Origin: Limisphaerales bacterium
GTDB lineage: Bacteria; Verrucomicrobiota; Verrucomicrobiia; Limisphaerales; UBA1096
DNA: 64,000 nt
Assembly (NCBI GenBank): GCA_004213515.1
Contig: SHAK01000007.1
Span: forward strand, 1-64,000
Reading direction: 5' to 3'
Shown: piece after piece, positions 55,011-64,000 of the stretch
Layout of the letters: the number at the start of each line of letters is the position of its first letter
Numbering within the stretch: the stretch's first letter is position 1
Made by a program: the position numbers and the translations under genes
Notes under the pieces: generated by a model
Databases searched by the model: none
The model's input: only the letters and a program-made list of their open reading frames with translations
What the model was told of the DNA's origin: nothing

Positions 55011-58000
55011 GTGGCTAAATTAGCCCTACAACTTTTCCATGACGTGAGATTGCTTTTTTTTATTTCACTTTCGATTTCAAGCTTTCTAACTTTTGCGGCA
55101 GAGCCGACAATTAGTTTAGTCAAAGACGATGTCGTTGTATTTCTTGGTGGAACGGACATGGTTCGCGCACAACGAAGCGGTCATTTAGAGACTCTTCTCA
55201 CTTGGCATTTTCGAGAAGAAACACCCAAGTTTCGAGATATGTCTTGGGAAGCAGATACAGTATTTGCGCTTGGCACCGAAACCGAGCGTTGGCGAAACGG
55301 CGGCTACCGAGGCATCAAGGGACTCGGCAATCTGGAAACCCAACTTAACAATTTAAAAGCTTCGGTTATTATAGTTCAACTTGGAAAAAACGAAACATTC
55401 TCTGGTATCAAAGGCCTTGAAGCATTCATTCAAGCTAGTAATAAATTGCTAGGTCGCCTGCGAGGGGAAGATCGGAAGTTGATTGTCATTTCACCAACAA
55501 AATTTGAGCAAGCAGAAAACCCACTTTATCCCGACTTAAGAGAGAAAAATTCCGACTTATCATATTACGTAAAAGAACTAAAAAAATCTGCTTCAAAAAA
55601 TGACGCTTTTTTTGTTGATCTGTTTACTGATAACAAAGAAAATTTTACTACAAACGGCTTACACATTGACCCAAATAATCAAGCCAAGTTTGCGTTACAA
55701 ATCGCAGCATCACTTGGGATCGAACGTCCCAATGGATTTGAGGGATTGGATGATTTACTTGAATCAGTTCGCGAAAAACACAGGCTATGGTTTGACTACT
55801 GGCGACCAGCTAATTGGAAATGCTTGTTCGGCGACGACAATCGCCGTGTATTTAGTATCGGCAATCAAAAAAGTATTCCCAGTATTCGAGATGAACGAGA
55901 TCAGATTCCTGATTTAATAGCTGCAGCGGAAAAAAATGTTACTGCTGTAGCCAAAGGCATCACTAAGCCAAAGATAACAAAACAAATTCCTCTTCCACCA
56001 CCAACCTCAGCAATTTCACCCAAAGAGGAGTTGAAAGAATTTCGTCCAGCTGAAGGTTTCGAGGTAAATCTTTTTGCTTCTGAAAAGCTCGGCGTGGAAA
56101 ACCCGTTAACCATGAGATGGGATTCTAAAGGAAGAATGTATGTAGCTTGTACTTGGACATACCCGCACCTCAAACCAGGTGAGATTCCAAATGATAAAAT
56201 AATACTACTCACGGACACAAACGGTGATGGACAAGCAGATCGTTCAACCGTGTTTGCTGATGGTTTAAATATACCCACTGGCTTGGAGACAGCCAACGGT
56301 GGAGTTTATGTCGGTCAATCGACTGACCTTCTTTTCCTAAAAGATCTAGACGGCGATGGCGTGGCGGATGAACGAAAGTTGATCTTAAGCGGATTCGGAA
56401 CTGGAGATTCACATCAAGCAATGAACTCTTTCACATGGAGTCCAGATGGTGAGCTTTTCTTCTGTCAAGGTGACGGTATCGAATCTCGAGTGGAAACTCC
56501 TTGGGGTATTTCTTCACTTTATCAAGCGGGAGTTTATCGCCTCCGACCGGGGCGACTTGAACTTCATGGCCTACTAGATGATTTTATGGGACCAGGCAAC
56601 CCCTGGGGTGTTGTTTTTGATAATTGGGGCCAATCACTTGTTGTTGATGGGGCTGGAGGAATCTCATACCTAACACCAGCCTCGATACCAGCCAAACGGC
56701 GGTTACGCCTCGATCGAATTGGTAACCCTGGCGGCTACTGCGGAGTCGAAATGCTCAACGGGCGAAACATGCCAAAATCGATGCGAGGCCAATTTGTAAT
56801 TAACGACTACAAGTCTAACTCCGTTAAAAGGTTTTCTCTTAAACCCAATGGATCAGGTTTTAAATTGGACTGGGAAGACGCCGTACTTAAATCGGATCAC
56901 CGAAAATTCCGCCCTGTCGATATTCGAATGGGACCCGATGGCGCTATTTACATTGCAGATTTTTACAACAATGTAATTTGCCATCAGGATGATTACTTTC
57001 GAGATCCCACCAGAGATCTACACCACGGTAGAATTTGGCGTGTCACTTACAAAAAGAACCCGCTCGCACCTAAGCCTTCTTTCTCGCATGCCTCAACTGA
57101 CCAACTGCTGAATATGCTCAAGGCTCCTGAGCGGTGGACACGTCAACAGGCAAAATTCGAACTCAATAATCGTAAAGGTATAAATGTTAAACAGATAACA
57201 GAAAATTGGGTTAGCCAAATAAAGAAAAACGACCCAGACTACGATAGGAATCTTTTTGAAGCATTAGCGCTTTGCGCAATTGCTGAAGCTCCAAGCCATA
57301 AATTACTTAAACAGGTTATAAACCTAAAAAACCATAAAGCTCGAGCCTTTGCCGCAAGGGTTCTTGGCCGTTGGCATGATCGAATACCAAACACAAACAA
57401 GCTATTGGCGAAGATAACAAACGATCCTCACCCACAAGTCAGACTTGAAGCAATTCTAGCATGCGGCCAAATACCAAAGGCTGAAGTAATTCAATTTGCA
57501 GCACAAGCAGTCACAAGACATTCTAAAGACAAGTGGATTGACTACGCATTTACTCAAGCAGTACGTCATCAAGAACAAAACTGGATGGATGGACTTACAA
57601 ATGGCACCTTGGATTTTGAAAACGACACTAGCTCAATGCTTGCCATACTGGAAAAAGGAGGCAGTAAAAAAATGCTCTCAAAATTAATAAGCTTGGCGAA
57701 GTCAAAGAGCATCGATGAAAAAGCTTTATCAGGAGTTTTTAGAGGCATCGCTTCCCTTGGAGGAACGAACGAAATAAAAAGAATTTTTGAACCTTCTTTC
57801 CATTCATCATCAGCAAGCCAAATGGCAGCATGGTCAGCACTAATCAATTCTCAGTCAGCTAAAAAGCCAGAAGGTAATACACATATGATTTTGCAAACAG
57901 CCCTTGAAGGAACGAATGACTCAATGCGGATGCTATCACTGAATTTAATTGAAAAATGGAAGATTTCAAAACTAAAAGATTTAACCTCAACCTTCGCATT

Positions 58001-58874
58001 TAAACAGACTTCAAGTAATGCAACACGTCTTGCAGCAATCCAGGCATTAGGAAAACTAAGTGGAGTGGACACAAAAGAATTAAACCGACTTATCAATAGT
58101 AAAGAATCGAAAGCCCTTAAGGTAGCTGGGATTAAAAGCCTCACTAGGCTGAATCTCTCAGAGGCAGCAAAGCTCGGTGCTGAATTGATTAAGAATGAGC
58201 AGTTAGTAAATGAAGTTTTACATGCTTTTTTGAATCGAGCAACGGGAAGTAAAGCTCTTACGGAAGCTTTAATTAAAAGTAATCTTAATAAAGCTTCGGC
58301 AGGTATCACTCTAACCAAGCTGCAATCAATCGGTAGCAGCGATAAAAATCTAATCAATTATTTGAGCAAAGTAGCTGAAGTGAAAAATACTGTTCCAATT
58401 TATTCACCAGAATATGTTTCTAACTTGGCTAAAATAGCTTCTGAAGGAGACGCTGGTAATGGAAAATTAATATTTTCAAAAACTGGATGCGCTGCTTGCC
58501 ATAAAACTGAATCTGCAAATAATAACAGCATAACTTTAATAGGACCGGAACTCGAAACAATAGGGAATACACTAAGCACTGAGCGGATCATTGAAGAAGT
58601 AATTTGGCCTAGTCGACACATTAAAGAGGGATACAACTTATTAAAAATTACTACAAATGAAGGTGATATCTATCAAGGCTATGAGAGACGTTCAAAAGAG
58701 AGAAATGTTATTCTTCGACCACTGTCTCAAGATCAAACAATAACAATCTCACAAGACCAAATTAGAGAAAAAACACAATTAGGTTCCGCAATGCCAACTG
58801 GGCTGACTGCTAGCTTAAGTAAGCAGCATCTTGCTGACTTAATTCGGTATTTATCAGATAAGGGCCGAAATTAA
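55011..58874 (+). CDS. Giant propeller/HEAT/heme protein (PVC-type dehydrogenase)
   Basis: About 1287 residues from GTG 55011, preceded by AGGG and giving a signal peptide (LLFFISLSISSFLTFA); GTG 55044 is also possible. An N-terminal SGNH-like domain (about 30-235: VVFLGGTDMV, VQLGKNETFSG, GLHIDPN) lacks the usual GDS serine. A beta-propeller of PQQ-dehydrogenase type follows (about 320-690, FRPAEGFEVNLFASEKLG, DTNGDGQAD, GNPWGVVFDN), then HEAT repeats (about 700-1120) and a cytochrome c domain with C1160-AAC-H1164. Family members are common in PVC bacteria, with sugar or glycan oxidation suspected. A symporter gene follows by 3 bases. Confidence 0.88.
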   Translation: MAKLALQLFHDVRLLFFISLSISSFLTFAAEPTISLVKDDVVVFLGGTDMVRAQRSGHLETLLTWHFREETPKFRDMSWEADTVFALGTETERWRNGGYRGIKGLGNLETQLNNLKASVIIVQLGKNETFSGIKGLEAFIQASNKLLGRLRGEDRKLIVISPTKFEQAENPLYPDLREKNSDLSYYVKELKKSASKNDAFFVDLFTDNKENFTTNGLHIDPNNQAKFALQIAASLGIERPNGFEGLDDLLESVREKHRLWFDYWRPANWKCLFGDDNRRVFSIGNQKSIPSIRDERDQIPDLIAAAEKNVTAVAKGITKPKITKQIPLPPPTSAISPKEELKEFRPAEGFEVNLFASEKLGVENPLTMRWDSKGRMYVACTWTYPHLKPGEIPNDKIILLTDTNGDGQADRSTVFADGLNIPTGLETANGGVYVGQSTDLLFLKDLDGDGVADERKLILSGFGTGDSHQAMNSFTWSPDGELFFCQGDGIESRVETPWGISSLYQAGVYRLRPGRLELHGLLDDFMGPGNPWGVVFDNWGQSLVVDGAGGISYLTPASIPAKRRLRLDRIGNPGGYCGVEMLNGRNMPKSMRGQFVINDYKSNSVKRFSLKPNGSGFKLDWEDAVLKSDHRKFRPVDIRMGPDGAIYIADFYNNVICHQDDYFRDPTRDLHHGRIWRVTYKKNPLAPKPSFSHASTDQLLNMLKAPERWTRQQAKFELNNRKGINVKQITENWVSQIKKNDPDYDRNLFEALALCAIAEAPSHKLLKQVINLKNHKARAFAARVLGRWHDRIPNTNKLLAKITNDPHPQVRLEAILACGQIPKAEVIQFAAQAVTRHSKDKWIDYAFTQAVRHQEQNWMDGLTNGTLDFENDTSSMLAILEKGGSKKMLSKLISLAKSKSIDEKALSGVFRGIASLGGTNEIKRIFEPSFHSSSASQMAAWSALINSQSAKKPEGNTHMILQTALEGTNDSMRMLSLNLIEKWKISKLKDLTSTFAFKQTSSNATRLAAIQALGKLSGVDTKELNRLINSKESKALKVAGIKSLTRLNLSEAAKLGAELIKNEQLVNEVLHAFLNRATGSKALTEALIKSNLNKASAGITLTKLQSIGSSDKNLINYLSKVAEVKNTVPIYSPEYVSNLAKIASEGDAGNGKLIFSKTGCAACHKTESANNNSITLIGPELETIGNTLSTERIIEEVIWPSRHIKEGYNLLKITTNEGDIYQGYERRSKERNVILRPLSQDQTITISQDQIREKTQLGSAMPTGLTASLSKQHLADLIRYLSDKGRN

Positions 58875-58877
58875 ACA

Positions 58878-60473
58878 ATGATGCTAGGTCAACTAAGAAC
58901 TCCAGATTTAGTCGTTCTCATAGTCTACTTTTTACTATTGATCGGTGCTGGATTTTACTTCAGAAAACGCAGTCTTACTGTTGAAGGGTTCACAGTCGCC
59001 AACCGTTCACTTCCCGGCTGGGTATGTGGTCTATCAATATTTGGCACTTATTTAAGTAGTAATACTTTTATTGGTGTCCCCGGGAAGGCGTACGGCACAA
59101 ACTGGAATAGCTTTGTCTTCACCCTTTCTATTCCTATTGCCGCGTTAGTCGCAGTTAAATGGTTTGTTCCCTTCTATCGTAAAAACACTGGCCTCTCCGC
59201 ATACGAACATCTAGAAAAAAGATTCGGCCCTTGGGCAAGGATATACGCCGTAATTTGTTATCTCTTAACACAAATCTCAAGGGTTGGTACAATTATGTTT
59301 GGTGTCGCTATCGGACTAAGCGCTCTTACAGGATGGAAACTTGAAACTATTATAATTGTATCAGGATTTGCCGTCACTCTTTACACACTACTTGGAGGAA
59401 TTGAAGCCGTCATATGGACTGATGCCATTCAAAGTGTCATTCTAACTATTGGAGCAATTATGGTAGTTGGATTGATTCTCACCGACATGCCAGGCGGTGC
59501 AGAGAACGCACTTTCAATGGCTTGGGAAGCTGGCAAATTTAACTTGGGAGAGTTTAATAGCCTAAGTTTATCAGAATCAACAGTATGGGTAGTTCTAATG
59601 TATGGCATATTCATAAACCTAACAAATTTCGGTATCGATCAGAACTTCGTGCAGAGGTATCACGCAGCTAGTTCCGAAAGAGCTGCAGGTCGCTCGGTCT
59701 GGATGGGAGCACTATTATACATGCCAGTGGCGCTTATGTTCTTTTTTATAGGCTCTATACTTTTCTCCTATTATCAAGCTAACCCCGATCTTCTAGAAGA
59801 AGTAAAAATCACTAAAGCTACTGAATTGATAGCAGAGCAATCTACCGGACTTACCAAAGGGTCAGACGAAGAGATTGCCAAAATAAAACTTATAGCAAAG
59901 GAGCTAGAGCCTGATAAATACGGTGATAAGATACTCCCTCATTTTATCGCAAACCGAATGCCAGCTGGACTTGCAGGAATGCTAATCGCAGCATTATTTG
60001 CTGCCGCCATGAGCAGCATCGATACCAGCTTGAATAGCTCATCCACAGTCGCACTTCAGGATTTTTACCGACGGTGGTCAAATCCTAACGCCAGCGAGGC
60101 GGAAAGCATAAGATTTCTGCGCGCTATGACAGTTTTATTTGGAATAATCGGCACTAGTGTTGCATTAGCAATGATGGGTGTAAAAAGTATACTCGACGCT
60201 TGGTGGAAAATAAGTGGAGTGTTTGCAGGAGGAATGTTGGGATTGTTCCTCCTCGGATTCATTAGTCGAAGGGCTAACAATGCCGGAGCAGCTATTGGGG
60301 CAACTATCGGTGTGCTCGTGATCATCTGGATGACTTTTTCGCCAGACTTAAAGGAAGAGCTTGGTTGGATGAGTAGCCCATTCCATGCCAACATGATTAC
60401 GGTTATTGGAACACTTTCCATATTTCTTTTAGGACTTACTGCGTCTTGGTTTTTTCGTTGTAAACGCAGTTAA
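58878..60473 (+). CDS. Sodium:solute symporter (SSS family)
   Basis: A 531-residue LeuT-fold transporter with about 13 helices. The SSS pattern is clear: LTVEGFTVANRSLPGWVCGLSIFGTYLSSNTFIGVPG, LGGIEAVIWTDAIQSVIL, and AALFAAAMSSIDTSLNSSSTV, where Ser residues bind sodium. It is 3 bases after the giant heme-protein gene, so uptake of the product made by that enzyme is a natural inference. A Lys/Glu-rich loop at about 300-355 is longer than usual. Substrate unknown. Confidence 0.93.
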   Translation: MMLGQLRTPDLVVLIVYFLLLIGAGFYFRKRSLTVEGFTVANRSLPGWVCGLSIFGTYLSSNTFIGVPGKAYGTNWNSFVFTLSIPIAALVAVKWFVPFYRKNTGLSAYEHLEKRFGPWARIYAVICYLLTQISRVGTIMFGVAIGLSALTGWKLETIIIVSGFAVTLYTLLGGIEAVIWTDAIQSVILTIGAIMVVGLILTDMPGGAENALSMAWEAGKFNLGEFNSLSLSESTVWVVLMYGIFINLTNFGIDQNFVQRYHAASSERAAGRSVWMGALLYMPVALMFFFIGSILFSYYQANPDLLEEVKITKATELIAEQSTGLTKGSDEEIAKIKLIAKELEPDKYGDKILPHFIANRMPAGLAGMLIAALFAAAMSSIDTSLNSSSTVALQDFYRRWSNPNASEAESIRFLRAMTVLFGIIGTSVALAMMGVKSILDAWWKISGVFAGGMLGLFLLGFISRRANNAGAAIGATIGVLVIIWMTFSPDLKEELGWMSSPFHANMITVIGTLSIFLLGLTASWFFRCKRS

Positions 60474-60501
60474 TCTTGCAACTGGCAAGAAGCACGACCA
60501 C

Positions 60502-60528
60502 AATCAGCCCTTCGAAATATGGCTGATT
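60502..60528 (+). promoter_or_regulatory. Hairpin spanning the hflK start codon
   Basis: AATCAGCC (60502-60509) pairs perfectly with GGCTGATT (60521-60528) across an 11-base loop. The ATG at 60519-60521 sits at the loop edge, its G beginning the 3-prime arm, and TT follows. The structure could hide the start or, with the T run, end the symporter transcript. Confidence 0.5.
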
Positions 60529-61514
60529 TTCCAAATGAAATTCGAATCAACCCAGCAGCACTTAATAAGATGATTATAGGTGGCATCGCTGTTGGACTGA
60601 TCGCAATAGGGTTATACACTAGTTTTTTTAAAGTAGACCCAAGAGAACACGCAATAGTCTTAAGGTTCGGCAAATACACCGGCCAACCTATCACTGAACA
60701 AGGCCTACACTTCAAATTACCATTTGGAATAGACAGACACCAAATAGTCGAAGTCACAACAATGCAAAAGGAAGAATTTGGTTTTTCTACTCAATCTGCA
60801 GGACAAAGAACTCGTTATGCGAGTCGGAATAGGAACCAATCAGAGACTTCACTTATTGTCACCGGCGATTTGAATATTGCCGATGTAGAATGGTCAACAC
60901 AGTATGTTGTAAACAACGCTTATAACTATCTCTTTAAAGTTAGAAATGCGGATGAAACATTTCGAGCAATGAACGAAGCTGTAATGCGTGAAATTATTGG
61001 TGATCGAACGATCAACGAAGTCCTCACCTCCGGTCGAAGCGAAATCCAACAAGAAGTAAAAGACAAACTTCAAAGTTTAGCCAATCAATATGAATTGGGA
61101 ATCAAACTGGAAGAAGTGATATTGCAAGATGTCAACCCTCCAGAATCTGTAAAAGCATCTTGGAATGACGTTAATCAGGCTCAACAAGAACGTTCACAAA
61201 AAATTAATACTGCCCAAGCAGAATTTAATAAAGTCATACCCAAGGCGAAAGGTGATGCCGCACGAGTGATTGAAGAAGCCAAAGGGTATGCAGTCGAACG
61301 TGTCAATAATGCACAAGGTGATGCAGATTTATTTAAGCAGGTCTATTCTGCTTACAAACTAGCACCAGAAGTTACACGCAAAAGAATTTATCTTGAAACC
61401 ATTGGCAAAGTTTTTACTACCGGACCAGAAACAACCGGACCAAAAAAAATCATATTAGACGAAGAGGCTAAAGGCCTACTTCCGCTACTAAATCTTAATA
61501 CTGGAGGCAAATAA
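60519..61514 (+). CDS. hflK: Membrane protease modulator HflK
   Basis: A 331-residue SPFH/band 7 protein with one N-terminal membrane helix (about 19-41) and the SPFH domain in the periplasm (REHAIVLRFGKYTGQP, GLHFKLPFGIDR) followed by a coiled coil (AQAEFNKVIPKAKGDAARVIEEAKG). HflK and HflC form a large cage that restrains the FtsH protease. The stop overlaps the hflC ATG (TAATG). A hairpin covers the start codon. Confidence 0.94.
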   Translation: MADFPNEIRINPAALNKMIIGGIAVGLIAIGLYTSFFKVDPREHAIVLRFGKYTGQPITEQGLHFKLPFGIDRHQIVEVTTMQKEEFGFSTQSAGQRTRYASRNRNQSETSLIVTGDLNIADVEWSTQYVVNNAYNYLFKVRNADETFRAMNEAVMREIIGDRTINEVLTSGRSEIQQEVKDKLQSLANQYELGIKLEEVILQDVNPPESVKASWNDVNQAQQERSQKINTAQAEFNKVIPKAKGDAARVIEEAKGYAVERVNNAQGDADLFKQVYSAYKLAPEVTRKRIYLETIGKVFTTGPETTGPKKIILDEEAKGLLPLLNLNTGGK

Positions 61515-62503
61515 TGTTGAAGCAATTATCATCTATCATTTTCGGAATCGTTCTTTTCATTCTTATCACAATAACGTTTTCATCGATTTATATTGTTGAT
61601 GAAACCAAGCAAGTGTTTGTCACACAATTTGGAAAAATTGTACGAGGTCCTATCAACGGCCCTGAAAAAACTGGCGAAAACAATGAAGCTGGACTTTATT
61701 TCCGGATACCTTTCATTCAAGAAATTCATAAGTTTGAGAAACGCTATCTGGAATGGGATGGCGACCCTAATCAAGTTACAACAAAAGATAAGTTATTCAT
61801 ATTTATTGATACCTATGCAAGATGGCGGATTGTCGATGCCAAACTATTTTTCGAAAAGGTTCAAAATGAATACGGAGCGCAGGGACGACTTGACGATATT
61901 CTTGACGGAGAAGCTCGTATTGTAGTTGCTGCTAATAATTTAGTAGAGGTCATTCGCTCTCGGCAACGAGAAGTTATTATTGAAGAGACTGAACTTCTTG
62001 ATGACGAGTCCCAATTGAAACCATTTAAAGATGGAAGGTCTGCACTTGCTCAAAAAGTTTTGGATAATGCTGGCCCCAACCTAAAGAGTGAGTTTGGCAT
62101 CGAACTGCTCGATTTTCGTTTTAAACGAATTAATTACTCTCAAGAAGTTCGCTCAAAGATTTTTGACCGAATGATTTCAGAAAGAAGTCGTATCGCAAAT
62201 AAATTTCGGTCAGAAGGCGACGGAGAAGCAGCAAAAATCTTGGGAGAACAGAAACGTGAGCTAAAAAAAATCACGTCAGAGGCATATTTACAACAACAGC
62301 AGATTCAAGGTAAAGCAGATGCTGATGCTGTAGAAATCTATGCCGAGGCATTCAATCAAAGTGACGAATCAAAGGAATTCTATGAATTCCTAAAAACGAT
62401 GGAGACTTATGAAAATACCTTGTCGGAAAAAGATACGCTTATTCTTTCGACAGGATCTGATTTTTTCAGATTCATGAAAAATTCCGCTCCGGCAAACAAA
62501 TGA
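61514..62503 (+). CDS. hflC: Membrane protease modulator HflC
   Basis: A 329-residue SPFH protein: N-terminal helix (about 8-28), EtKQVFVTQFGKI, GLYFRIPFIQEIHKFEKRYLEWDG and ARWRIVDAKLFF, then a coiled coil (RSEGDGEAAKILGEQKRELKKITSEAYLQ). It partners HflK in the FtsH regulatory complex. The ATG overlaps the hflK stop, as usual for the pair. It converges with the sulfatase gene. Confidence 0.94.
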   Translation: MLKQLSSIIFGIVLFILITITFSSIYIVDETKQVFVTQFGKIVRGPINGPEKTGENNEAGLYFRIPFIQEIHKFEKRYLEWDGDPNQVTTKDKLFIFIDTYARWRIVDAKLFFEKVQNEYGAQGRLDDILDGEARIVVAANNLVEVIRSRQREVIIEETELLDDESQLKPFKDGRSALAQKVLDNAGPNLKSEFGIELLDFRFKRINYSQEVRSKIFDRMISERSRIANKFRSEGDGEAAKILGEQKRELKKITSEAYLQQQQIQGKADADAVEIYAEAFNQSDESKEFYEFLKTMETYENTLSEKDTLILSTGSDFFRFMKNSAPANK

Positions 62504-62525
62504 TCCGATTGCTTGGATAAATGGT

Positions 62526-63977
62526 TTATCGAGTATAGGAACGAGTAGCATGCAATTTGTTTTGCATTAATTTAACAAGTGACTCGTTACCTTTGCGTCT
62601 TGCTAGGTTAATGTACTCTAGTGGATCCGTTTTATAGTCGTAAAGCTCTACACCATGTTTTCCATCATGACCCCACTCGGTATAACGATATCGGGAAGTA
62701 CGAATTGTACGCCCCAACGGCTTTTGACCGACAGCCTTTTTTGAAAATTTTCCACGCGCACGAGTAACTGTGAATGCAGCTTCTCTTACACTTTTTGTTG
62801 TATCTTTTAAGATAGGCACAAGGCTTTTACCTTTTAAGTGGCTAGGCTTATCTAAACCACATAGCTCGGCGAGGGTTGGATAAAGATCAATTAATTCTAC
62901 CAGTGAAGTTGATTTTTTTCCTACAGTTCTTTCACCTGGAACCGATATAATCATTGGAACACGAGCGCTTCCTTCAAATAGATCACTTTTTTGCCAAAGA
63001 CCATGATGACCGAGATGATAGCCATGATCTGAAAAGAAAACTACGATAGTATTTTCTGTTAATTTTAATTTATCCAAAGCATCCATTAGCTTACCAACAC
63101 AAGCATCCATTAGTGTAATAGATGCATAGTAAGCTTGAATAATCTCCTTTCTCTTGGAAAGAGAAAGCTCCCGCTGATGAGGCCGATCATGTAATGCTAA
63201 TGATGGAATATCATTTCGGTCTCCAGCTTTTTCCATTAACGGTATAATCTTCTCGAGAGGATATAATTCAGCATAGTGAGCAGGCGCAACATAAGGAGTA
63301 TGAGGTCGAAAAAATCCCATTGCTAAAAAAAATGGCTTACCAGTTTTATCTGGATGATGCTCCTCCATTATTTGAATAGCATCAATCGCACCTTTGCCAT
63401 CAGTGTGATCTTCATCTTTACTTTCCACAATACGCCAAGAGATGGTGCCACCGTACTTCCCCTTCATAAGTGTAGAGACCGGCTCCAGTTGAGTACGATC
63501 AATACCAATTGGATTAGCTACACGATTCCACGATTTCTCGTCGTCTTCACCTGAGGTACCAATCTGCAAAGGAACTCCATAGTGATAAATCTTCCCTACC
63601 CGAGCAGCAAAATAACCGTTAGCAATAAAATGCTGAGAAAGAGTAGGCAGATCAGGGTGAAGCTCTCTAAAAACCCCAGCATTAGAAAGCACCCCTGTTT
63701 GCTCAGGATACAATCCTGTCATTAGCGATGAGCGGCTGGGGTTGCAAACTGGATACTGGCAGTAAGCTCGATCAAATTGAATACCTCGCTTGGCTAAACG
63801 ATCAATATTTGGAGAATGCACTAGCGGATGACCATAGCATCCTAAATCATTATTTAAATCATCCACTGCTATAAACAAAACGTTTGGCTGTTTTCCAGCA
63901 GTTGCTTTGTCATTTTCAAATATTAAAAGTATAATTATAAAAAACCAAATTCGCCAAAAAGACCTAAGAAAAATCAT
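62526..63977 (-). CDS. Secreted iduronate-2-sulfatase-like sulfatase
   Basis: A 483-residue S1 sulfatase with a signal anchor (WFFIIILLIFENDKATAG). The pattern AVDDLNNDLGCYGHPLVHSPNIDRLA with D39-D40 and the modification motif C78-N-P-S-R82 match iduronate-2-sulfatase/choline-sulfatase-like members. FFSDHGYHLGHHGLWQK carries the metal-binding DH and the active-site His/Lys region. The stop is 23 bases from hflC. It is the fourth sulfatase in the window, and again no maturation enzyme is nearby. Substrate not determined. Confidence 0.91.
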   Translation of the reverse strand: MIFLRSFWRIWFFIIILLIFENDKATAGKQPNVLFIAVDDLNNDLGCYGHPLVHSPNIDRLAKRGIQFDRAYCQYPVCNPSRSSLMTGLYPEQTGVLSNAGVFRELHPDLPTLSQHFIANGYFAARVGKIYHYGVPLQIGTSGEDDEKSWNRVANPIGIDRTQLEPVSTLMKGKYGGTISWRIVESKDEDHTDGKGAIDAIQIMEEHHPDKTGKPFFLAMGFFRPHTPYVAPAHYAELYPLEKIIPLMEKAGDRNDIPSLALHDRPHQRELSLSKRKEIIQAYYASITLMDACVGKLMDALDKLKLTENTIVVFFSDHGYHLGHHGLWQKSDLFEGSARVPMIISVPGERTVGKKSTSLVELIDLYPTLAELCGLDKPSHLKGKSLVPILKDTTKSVREAAFTVTRARGKFSKKAVGQKPLGRTIRTSRYRYTEWGHDGKHGVELYDYKTDPLEYINLARRKGNESLVKLMQNKLHATRSYTR

Positions 63978-64000
63978 AAAGAAAATCTAACAAAACCCTA

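Overview
The window is AT-rich, almost fully coding bacterial DNA that most resembles a marine member of the PVC superphylum, most likely Verrucomicrobiota. The basis is gene content: planctomycete-type cytochrome c proteins (DUF1587/1592/1588/1585), a Tat-exported DUF1552 partner, a giant beta-propeller/HEAT/heme protein, a [10 protein letters not shown] prepilin, four secreted formylglycine-type sulfatases, a CotH-kinase protein and the LL-diaminopimelate aminotransferase route to lysine and peptidoglycan. Shine-Dalgarno signals are often weak and TTG/GTG starts are frequent, so several starts are uncertain. I see no rRNA, tRNA, CRISPR array, integrase or insertion sequence.

Layout. 1-6.8 kb: minus-strand exopolysaccharide block (GT39-like glycosyltransferase, outer-membrane barrel, Wzc-type tyrosine kinase/co-polymerase, Wza-like export lipoprotein, membrane-anchored FHA protein). 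6.9-10.5 kb: corA, PAS histidine kinase and NtrC-type sigma-54 activator with overlapping or near-overlapping genes. 10.8-12.7 kb: dapL and a trpG/pabA-type amidotransferase. 12.7-15.5 kb: GntP permease plus an enolase-superfamily sugar-acid dehydratase. 15.6-17.5 kb: a ClC/CBS transporter. 17.5-23.5 kb: minus-strand glgP-rlmN followed by a VTC polyphosphate-polymerase-like gene, DUF4956 and HlyD, with a dyad ahead of the VTC gene. 23.7-34 kb: three sulfatases mixed with a two-domain esterase, lysC, a lytic transglycosylase, dapF and a small secreted protein. 34.0-34.9 kb: a highly charged secreted protein behind a sigma-54 promoter and two matching upstream dyads. 34.9-43.2 kb: DUF1015 and a carbohydrate ABC importer split in two by a plus-strand cotH gene; the ATPase half carries a diheme cytochrome lipoprotein and an overlapping 38-residue membrane protein. 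43.3-48.6 kb: EamA transporter, MarR regulator and an FbpABC-type iron importer. 48.6-50.0 kb: asnS. 50.2-60.5 kb: PSD1 cytochrome, DUF1552, prepilin, giant heme protein and sodium:solute symporter. 60.5-62.5 kb: hflK-hflC. 62.5-64 kb: an iduronate-2-sulfatase-like sulfatase.

How it fits together. The genes suggest a particle- or polysaccharide-associated marine heterotroph: sulfatases and an esterase strip ester groups from sulfated or uronate-rich glycans, ABC, GntP and SSS transporters take up products, and an EPS export machine under kinase control makes its own matrix. The least explained parts are the VTC-DUF4956-HlyD operon, the sigma-54-controlled charged secreted protein with tandem enhancer-like sites, the small membrane protein coupled to the ABC ATPase, and several RNA or operator structures (hflK start codon, lysC leader, corA/dapL and fbp intergenic regions).
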